NCBI GenBank assembly: GCA_023416545.1
Contig: JAEZHO010000382.1
Coordinates: forward strand, 1-10,113
Origin: Pseudomonadota bacterium
GTDB lineage: Bacteria > Pseudomonadota > Alphaproteobacteria > Rhizobiales > Rhizobiaceae
Direction: 5' to 3'
DNA: 10,113 nucleotides
Shown here: positions 5,910 to 10,113 of the stretch, piece after piece
Position numbering within the stretch: position 1 is the stretch's first letter
Layout: each line of letters opens with the position of its first letter
The notes under the pieces: model-generated
Database searches by the model: none
Seen by the model: only the letters and a program-made list of their open reading frames with translations
What the model was told of the DNA's origin: nothing
Position numbers and translations under genes: made by a program

Positions 5910-6312
5910 TGTCGTCGATGCCTGCGCGATCGTGGCGTTGATGGCCGGTGAAGAGACCGCCGATGCCTACGAAGAGGCCCTGGTTGCGGCCGCGTCGCCC
6001 TTCACCTCGGCGCTCGCCGCCTGGGAGGCCATCATCATCCTTTCGCGTCCGGACCAGCTTGACTGCAGTTACCGGGAGGCAGAGGGAGCGGTGCTCGAAT
6101 GGCTGGACGACCGGCAGATCATGCTGACGGAAACGGGAATGCCGCGCGAGATACTGCAGCACGCCGTCGCTGTGGCCGAGACGCATGGAATTGGCCGTCG
6201 GTACCTGAGCAACTTCGACTGCTTCCACTACGCCCACGCAAAGGTGACGGGACAGCCGATGCTGACGACGGACCGCCTGCTGCGCGAGACGGACATCGAC
6301 ACCCGCCCCTGA
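5899..6312 (+). CDS. vapC: VapC-family PIN-domain ribonuclease toxin, start unresolved (possible frameshift)
   Basis: VapC toxins are Mg-dependent endonucleases that cleave tRNA or rRNA. The PIN domain is recognisable: VVDACAIVAL with the first Asp encoded at 5917-5919, Glu in ALAAWEA, Asp in NFDCFHYAHAK, and Asp in MLTTDRLL, so all four acidic residues are kept. The start is the problem. The ATG at 5909 overlapping the vapB stop is one base out of frame and reads only ten codons before a stop. In-frame starts are an unlikely ATT at 5899 (used here as the nominal boundary, 137 residues), a GTG at 5827 and an ATG at 5758 deep inside vapB, or codons from 5932 on that would delete the catalytic Asp. 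One extra G after the ATG at 5909 would give MVVDACAIVAL, a normal VapC N-terminus. Either a recent one-base deletion or a sequence error is likely. Confidence 0.75.
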   Translation: MPTDVVDACAIVALMAGEETADAYEEALVAAASPFTSALAAWEAIIILSRPDQLDCSYREAEGAVLEWLDDRQIMLTETGMPREILQHAVAVAETHGIGRRYLSNFDCFHYAHAKVTGQPMLTTDRLLRETDIDTRP

Positions 6313-6345
6313 CCCCAAACGTCACCTTATAACATTCAAAACCCT

Positions 6346-6374
6346 TTGAACTGCTCCCGGCTTGCCCTTATATC
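6346..6374 (+). promoter_or_regulatory. Promoter of the CobW-WD40-SpeE-like operon
   Basis: TTGAAC (6346-6351) and TATATC (6369-6374) stand 17 bp apart, the best sigma-70-like pair in the window, giving a leader of about 48 bases before the ATG at 6429. Just upstream, TTATAACATT (6327-6336) contains ATAACATTC, which resembles one half of an alphaproteobacterial Zur site; the other half is not recognisable, so zinc control is only a suggestion. Confidence 0.6.
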
Positions 6375-6428
6375 AGGCCGACACCCTTTCCCGCCGATGC
6401 GGCGCCGGAACATCCTTCGAGGTTCTCC

Positions 6429-7547
6429 ATGACCGATACGACCACCATCAAGCCCGTTCCCGTCACCGTCCTTACCGGCTATCTCGGCGCCGGCAAGACG
6501 ACGCTCCTCAACCGCATCCTGTCGGAGAGCCACGGCAAGAAATATGCGGTCATCGTCAACGAGTTCGGCGAGATCGGCATCGACAACGACCTGATCGTGG
6601 AATCCGACGAGGAGATCTACGAGATGAACAACGGCTGCGTCTGCTGCACGGTTCGCGGCGACCTGATCCGCGTCGTCGAGGGCCTGATGCGACGCCCCGG
6701 CCGCTTCGACGGGATCATCGTCGAGACGACCGGCCTCGCCGACCCCGTTCCGGTGGCGCAGACCTTCTTCATGGACGATGACGTCAGGGCAAAGACCGAG
6801 CTCGACGCCGTGGTCGCGCTGGTCGATGCCAAGCACCTGCCGCTACGGCTGAAGGACAGCCGCGAGGCCGAGGACCAGATCGCCTTCGCCGATGTCGTCG
6901 TCATCAACAAGACCGACCTCGTGACGCCGGAAGAACTGGCCCAGGTGGAAGACGTCGTGCGGGCGATCAATCCCGGCGCGCGCATCTACAAGACGAGCCG
7001 CTCCGGCGTCGATCTCGCCAAGGTGCTCGACCAGGGCGCATTCAACCTGGAGCGGGCGCTGGAAAACGATCCGCAGTTCCTGGACCATGGCCACGAGGAC
7101 CATGTCTGCGGACCGGATTGCGACCACGATCATGGCCATCATCATCATCACCACCATGACCATGACCACGATCACCATCAACACGACCATGGGCACGACC
7201 ACGATCACGGGCACCACCACCACGCGCCCTCGCCCATCCACGACGTGACGGTGAAGTCGATTTCGCTGCGCGGCGGAGAGATGAACCCCGACCGGTTCTT
7301 CCCGTGGATCCAGAAGATCACCCAGACGGACGGCCCCAACATCCTGCGCCTCAAGGGCATCATCGCCTTCAAGGGCGATGCAGAGCGCTACGTGGTGCAG
7401 GGCGTCCACATGATCGTCGAGGGCGACCACCAGCGTCCGTGGAAGGACGGCGAGAAGCGCGAATCCCGCCTCGTCTTCATCGGCCGCGATCTGGACGTCG
7501 AGAAGATCGAGAAGAGCTTCAAGGCCTGCGAGGCGACGCCTGCCTGA
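6429..7547 (+). CDS. CobW/G3E-family GTPase with histidine-rich metal-binding loop (COG0523)
   Basis: Members use GTP hydrolysis to deliver metal ions, chiefly zinc, to client proteins (ZigA, YeiR, ZNG1) or cobalt for cobalamin (CobW). All signatures are present in the 372 residues: Walker A GYLGAGKT (17-24), the metal-binding GCVCC (CxCC, Cys70/72/73), ETTG (99-102), and the guanine-specificity NKTD (160-163). Residues 220-265 hold 25 histidines plus Cys227 and Cys231, followed by the CobW C-terminal domain (VTVKSISLRGGEMNPDRFFPWI onward). The ATG is set by GAGG six bases upstream. No cobalamin genes are nearby, so a zinc-chaperone role is more likely than CobW proper. The stop overlaps the next gene's ATG (TGATG), so translation is probably coupled to the WD40 protein. 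Confidence 0.93.
   Translation: MTDTTTIKPVPVTVLTGYLGAGKTTLLNRILSESHGKKYAVIVNEFGEIGIDNDLIVESDEEIYEMNNGCVCCTVRGDLIRVVEGLMRRPGRFDGIIVETTGLADPVPVAQTFFMDDDVRAKTELDAVVALVDAKHLPLRLKDSREAEDQIAFADVVVINKTDLVTPEELAQVEDVVRAINPGARIYKTSRSGVDLAKVLDQGAFNLERALENDPQFLDHGHEDHVCGPDCDHDHGHHHHHHHDHDHDHHQHDHGHDHDHGHHHHAPSPIHDVTVKSISLRGGEMNPDRFFPWIQKITQTDGPNILRLKGIIAFKGDAERYVVQGVHMIVEGDHQRPWKDGEKRESRLVFIGRDLDVEKIEKSFKACEATPA
7097..7226 (+). repeat. Low-complexity His/Asp-coding CAY/GAY tract
   Basis: This stretch of the GTPase gene is a dense run of CAC/CAT and GAC/GAT codons encoding the histidine-rich metal loop. Mixed synonymous codons and interspersed Gly indicate a selected protein feature, but the tract is repetitive enough to vary in length between strains. 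Confidence 0.7.
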
Positions 7548-8533
7548 TGCCGACAGTCGCTCCCCTTGATCTCGAAGGTCACGTCGTCGCCGCTCATTTC
7601 CTGGGTGAAGTCCCGCTCTTCGCAACCGCCGCCGGCACCATCCACCGTCTCGACGGCGGGGAGAAGGTGACGGAGGCGCACGAGGGGCTGCTGACCTGCA
7701 TTCGCGATCCCCATAGCCCGACGCTCTTGACCGGCGGCGAGGACGGCAAGGTCCTGCGCATCGCTCAGGACGGCACGGTGACGCAGATCGCCGAAGCGCC
7801 GCGCAAGTGGATCGCGGCCGTCGCCGGAGGCCCGCAGGGCGCCGTCGGCTATGCGCATGGGCGTAACGGCTTCGTCCGGCTCTCGGACGGCTCGACCAGG
7901 GAATTTTCCGAAGAGAGGACGGTCGAAGGCCTCGCCTTTGCGCCGAAGGGCCTGCGGATCGCCGCCGCCCGCTACAACGGCGTCACGCTGCACTGGGTCG
8001 GCACCAACGGTGCGCCCGCTGATCTCGAGTGGAAGGGCGCCCATACGGGCGTGACCTTCTCCCCGGACGGCCGCTTCCTCGTCACCACCATGCAGGAAAA
8101 TGCCCTGCACGGCTGGAAGCTCGACGGCAAGCCCGGCGAAGCCCGCCACATGCGCATGACCGGCTACCCGGCCAAGGTGAAGTCGCTCTCCTGGTCAGTG
8201 AAGGGCAAGTGGCTTGCCTCCTCCGGGGCGCCGGCCGCGATCGTCTGGCCCTTCTCGGCCAAGGACGGCCCGATGGGCAAGGCGCCGCTCGAGCTCGGCA
8301 CCCGCGCCGACATCATGGTCACCCAGGTCGCCTTCCATCCGGCCGAGGAAGTCCTCGCCATCGGCTTCATCGACGGCATGATCCTCGGCGTCCGCATCGC
8401 CGACGGCAAGGAGGCGCTTCTGCGCCGCCCCGGCAAGGGCGCCATCACCGGCATGGGCTGGAGCGCCACGGGCAAGCTCCTCGCCTTCGGCTCGGAAGCC
8501 GGCGACTGCGGCGTCATCGACATTTCGGCCTGA
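7547..8533 (+). CDS. WD40-repeat beta-propeller protein, cytoplasmic
   Basis: This is a 328-residue protein made almost entirely of WD40-like blades and probably a scaffold for protein contacts; no catalytic motif is visible. Blades can be read around 48-72 (LLTGGEDGKVLRI), 126-150 (VEGLAFAPKGLRIAAARY), 166-190 (GVTFSPDGRFLVTTMQE), 211-236 (VKSLSWSVKGKWLASSG), 258-284 (VTQVAFHPAEEVLAIGF) and 300-326 (ITGMGWSATGKLLAFGS), with degenerate ones near the N-terminus, consistent with a single seven-bladed propeller. There is no signal peptide or membrane segment. The ATG at 7547 overlaps the GTPase stop as TGATG. The tight coupling suggests it works with the metallochaperone, but the function is not established. 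Confidence 0.88.
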   Translation: MPTVAPLDLEGHVVAAHFLGEVPLFATAAGTIHRLDGGEKVTEAHEGLLTCIRDPHSPTLLTGGEDGKVLRIAQDGTVTQIAEAPRKWIAAVAGGPQGAVGYAHGRNGFVRLSDGSTREFSEERTVEGLAFAPKGLRIAAARYNGVTLHWVGTNGAPADLEWKGAHTGVTFSPDGRFLVTTMQENALHGWKLDGKPGEARHMRMTGYPAKVKSLSWSVKGKWLASSGAPAAIVWPFSAKDGPMGKAPLELGTRADIMVTQVAFHPAEEVLAIGFIDGMILGVRIADGKEALLRRPGKGAITGMGWSATGKLLAFGSEAGDCGVIDISA

Positions 8534-8537
8534 GCCC

Positions 8538-9218
8538 GTGATCCCCTGGACCCTCATCGATACCGCGACGGTACCCGGCGGCGGCGAGGAGCTCCGCCTC
8601 AAGCGGCGTGGCTCCGAATTCTCCATCATGCTCGGCGCCAACGAGCTGATGAACAGCCGCCTTTCCGGCTCCGAGGAGGCGCTCGCGCGCCTTTCCATCG
8701 ACAAGATCCGCGACCGCCCGCGGCCGGTGATCCTGATCGGCGGGCTCGGCATGGGCTTCACGCTCCGGGCAGCGCTCGCCGAACTGCCGCAGGAGGCGAG
8801 CGTCGTCGTCGCCGAACTCGTCCCGGCGGTGATCCGCTGGGCGAAGGGCGAGATGGCGGACGTCTTCAAGGGCTGCCTCGACGATCCCCGGGTCACGATC
8901 GTGGAGGCGGATGTCGGCGAACTGATCCGTCGCGACAGGAGCGCCTATGACGCCATCCTGCTGGATGTCGACAACGGTCCGGAAGCGCTGACCCGAGAAG
9001 AGAACGACCGCATCTACGACGCCGGCGGGCTGGGTGCGGCCAAGAACGCGCTGCGGCCCGGAGGCGTCCTCTCCGTCTGGTCTTCCGCCCCCGATTCCCG
9101 CTTTACGCGCCGGATGCAATCTTCAGGCTTTACGGTCGAGGAAGTGCCGACGCGTGCCAGCACCAGGGGACGCGGCGCAAAGCACATGATCTGGCTGGGC
9201 GTGAAGCAGGACCGCTAG
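8538..9218 (+). CDS. Spermidine-synthase-like protein with Rossmann methyltransferase fold
   Basis: This 226-residue protein is related to the SpeE family but is shorter than true spermidine synthases (about 280-290) and lacks most of the N-terminal strand domain. The nucleotide loop IGGLGMGFTLRAAL (67-80), acidic Glu93 in VVVAELVPAVIRWA, and Asp125 in VEADVGEL fit binding of an S-adenosyl compound. Where spermidine synthases have an Asp-x-x-Asp-Pro active-site motif, this protein has LLDVDNGPEAL: Asp143 is kept but the second position is Asn146. Polyamine transfer is therefore doubtful. The start is GTG at 8538, 4 bp after the WD40 stop and without a clear ribosome site, so translation probably depends on coupling to the WD40 gene. 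The product is often annotated simply as spermidine synthase; the real reaction is unknown. Confidence 0.8.
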   Translation: MIPWTLIDTATVPGGGEELRLKRRGSEFSIMLGANELMNSRLSGSEEALARLSIDKIRDRPRPVILIGGLGMGFTLRAALAELPQEASVVVAELVPAVIRWAKGEMADVFKGCLDDPRVTIVEADVGELIRRDRSAYDAILLDVDNGPEALTREENDRIYDAGGLGAAKNALRPGGVLSVWSSAPDSRFTRRMQSSGFTVEEVPTRASTRGRGAKHMIWLGVKQDR

Positions 9219-9239
9219 CGGCCATCAGCCAACACGAGG

Positions 9240-9261
9240 CCAGCGCAAACGGCCGCGCTGG
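9240..9261 (+). terminator. Possible terminator after the SpeE-like gene
   Basis: A perfect 7-bp stem, CCAGCGC with GCGCTGG, closes an 8-base loop 21 bases after the stop codon. It is followed by AAAATTCC rather than a T-run, so it is at best a weak or non-canonical terminator or an RNA-stabilising hairpin. Confidence 0.35.
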
Positions 9262-9355
9262 AAAATTCCGCGACGGGACGAGAGGTGGGCAGGCAGCCGG
9301 TATCGAGGGTATTGGTTGGTCAGGTTTGCCGCCTGCCCGGTCGCTTCCGGTTTTT

Positions 9356-9403
9356 CCCGAAGCTCCGGATGAAGGTGGGGCGACCCTTTTCCGGAGCTTC
9401 GGG
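9356..9403. repeat. Perfect 14-bp inverted repeat with 20-bp spacer
   Basis: CCCGAAGCTCCGGA (9356-9369) is exactly reverse-complemented at 9390-9403. Within the spacer AAGG (9372-9375) and CCTT (9385-9388) could extend the hairpin after a small internal loop. Neither side has a T-run in the right orientation, so it does not look like a standard terminator. It may be a dispersed palindromic intergenic element of the kind common in rhizobial genomes, which is inference. Confidence 0.6.
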
Positions 9404-9643
9404 TGGGGACCGGCCTGACGCCGGCCCGCCACCGTCTGCGACCATCATCGGGCGCCGGGTGCTTCCCGGGGGAGGCAACCGGTTCGCGACCCGGCCCTTC
9501 CCGATGACCGCTTCAGGATAGATGGGCATCGGGCCGCGGGGATGAAAGGGGAAGCACGGGAGGGCCGGATCGTTGAAATGCCTTCGAAGTTTCTTCACCA
9601 CGCAATTTCATTGCTACCAGCAGGGCTATCATCAGGGCTAACG

Positions 9644-10113
9644 TCAGGCCGAACGGACGGCGCCAATGATCGCCCCCAGCAGGGCATGCAGATCGTCACG
9701 ATACCCTGTTCTGGCAGAGGGTGAATTCTCGTCCGAGGTCATCACCACGGTAAGCCCGAGCGAGGGAACCACGTAGAGCATCTGGCCGCCATAGCCCCAG
9801 CCGAACCTGACCTCCTCGCCGCCGATCGTCCGCAGGAACCAGCCGTAGCCGTAGCCGTCGCCGGAAAAGCGGGAGTTCGTGCGGGGCGTCCACGACTGCT
9901 CGATCCAGTCCTGCGAGACGACGCGCGTGCCGTCGGCGGCCTTTCCGCCGTTGCGGTAGACCTGCCCGAACGCATGCAGCGACCTTGCCGTCATCGCCAT
10001 CTGGTTGCCGCCGAGATAGATGCCCTGCGGATCCCGCTCCCATGCGCCGATGCGGAACCCCTCGACCGGCGCGAACCACTCGTGCGCCAGCGCCAGCGTC
10101 GACTTGTCCCCGA
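9644..10113 (-). CDS. Class C beta-lactamase-type serine hydrolase, C-terminal part (5' end missing)
   Basis: The reading frame is open from the right edge to the TGA at 9644-9646, about 156 codons. It matches the C-terminal part of the Beta-lactamase (PF00144) family of serine hydrolases and esterases: YLGGNQMAMTARSLHAFGQVYRNGG, then GTRVVSQDWIEQSW, GYGYGWFLR and GWGYGGQMLYVVPSLGLTVVMTSD. In these proteins the glycine-rich segment near GYGGQ takes the place of the third active-site box (KTG/HTG). The nucleophilic Ser-x-x-Lys and Tyr boxes would lie off the right edge and cannot be checked. The internal ATG at 10000 is not the start, since family similarity continues upstream of it. Substrate cannot be stated; most environmental members act on esters or peptides rather than on antibiotics. 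Confidence 0.88.
   Translation of the reverse strand, partial: GDKSTLALAHEWFAPVEGFRIGAWERDPQGIYLGGNQMAMTARSLHAFGQVYRNGGKAADGTRVVSQDWIEQSWTPRTNSRFSGDGYGYGWFLRTIGGEEVRFGWGYGGQMLYVVPSLGLTVVMTSDENSPSARTGYRDDLHALLGAIIGAVRSA

Larger units (their letters stand above)
9219..9643. other. 425-bp non-coding region rich in inverted repeats
   Basis: No convincing gene was found between the SpeE-like stop and the hydrolase stop; the two genes converge here. The region holds several inverted repeats: CCAGCGC/GCGCTGG (9240-9261), GGGCAGGC/GCCTGCCC (9287-9338), a perfect 14-bp pair (9356-9403), CCGGC/GCCGG (9410-9424), GTGCTTCCC/GGGAAGCAC (9459-9557) enclosing CCCGATG/CATCGGG (9500-9533), and an 8-bp direct repeat CAGGGCTA (9621-9628, 9633-9640). 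Short open frames on both strands show Pro/Arg/Gly-rich composition typical of non-coding GC-rich DNA. Confidence 0.7.

Noticed and set aside
6843..7625. 260-codon minus-strand frame with a Val/Met-rich stretch that looks like a membrane segment
   Set aside because: The hydrophobic run is the reverse reading of the His/Asp codons of the GTPase metal loop.
9356..9403. Rho-independent terminator
   Set aside because: The stem is long, but it lacks a T-run after it on the plus strand, and on the minus strand it is followed by an A-run.
9130..9601. Short open frames on both strands (9130-9432 minus, 9285-9521 plus, 9320-9601 minus)
   Set aside because: They mutually overlap, are Pro/Arg/Gly-rich, and cross inverted repeats; no ribosome site or family similarity is visible.
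9621..9640. 8-bp direct repeat CAGGGCTA as a target-site duplication
   Set aside because: Only 4 bp separate the copies and no element lies between them; chance or slippage is enough.

Overview
The window reads as a chromosome or megaplasmid segment from a high-GC alphaproteobacterium, most likely a rhizobial-type member of the Hyphomicrobiales. The basis is GC-rich codon use throughout, a Tat-exported TRAP binding protein, a PuuD-like hydrolase, a LacI/2-hydroxyacid dehydrogenase pair, and a CobW-type GTPase followed by a WD40 protein. This is inference from protein character; no rRNA or other marker gene is present. No tRNA, CRISPR array, transposase or integrase was seen.

Region 1 (1-4725) looks like transport and catabolism. 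A truncated TRAP solute-binding protein gene (dctP) runs off the left edge on the minus strand. A gamma-glutamyl-GABA hydrolase-like gene (puuD-like) diverges from it across a 287-bp control region. It converges, with a 4-bp gap, on a minus-strand group: a GhrB-like D-2-hydroxyacid dehydrogenase preceded by a LacI repressor. Nested AT-rich palindromes lie in front of lacI and suggest autoregulation. Further upstream on the same strand is a MarR regulator with unusual repetitive tails at both ends.

Region 2 (4726-6312): marR diverges from a creatininase-family amidohydrolase. The short gap holds a perfect 7+7 inverted repeat beside a palindromic CTATAG that could serve as the -10 element in both directions. 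Downstream is a VapB/VapC type II toxin-antitoxin pair with its own promoter. The toxin frame lacks a sensible start codon: the ATG overlapping the vapB stop is one base out of frame with the PIN domain.

Region 3 (6313-9218) is a tight three-gene plus-strand operon behind a good sigma-70-like promoter. It encodes a G3E/CobW GTPase with a 25-histidine metal-binding loop, a cytoplasmic WD40 beta-propeller protein (TGATG overlap), and a spermidine-synthase-like methyltransferase-fold protein (GTG start, 4-bp gap) that lacks the second acidic residue of the usual polyamine active site. This is the best candidate in the window for a little-described functional module, probably connected with zinc or another metal.

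Region 4 (9219-10113): a 425-bp non-coding stretch rich in inverted repeats, including a perfect 14-bp pair, precedes the 3' end of a minus-strand class C beta-lactamase-type serine hydrolase that runs off the right edge.
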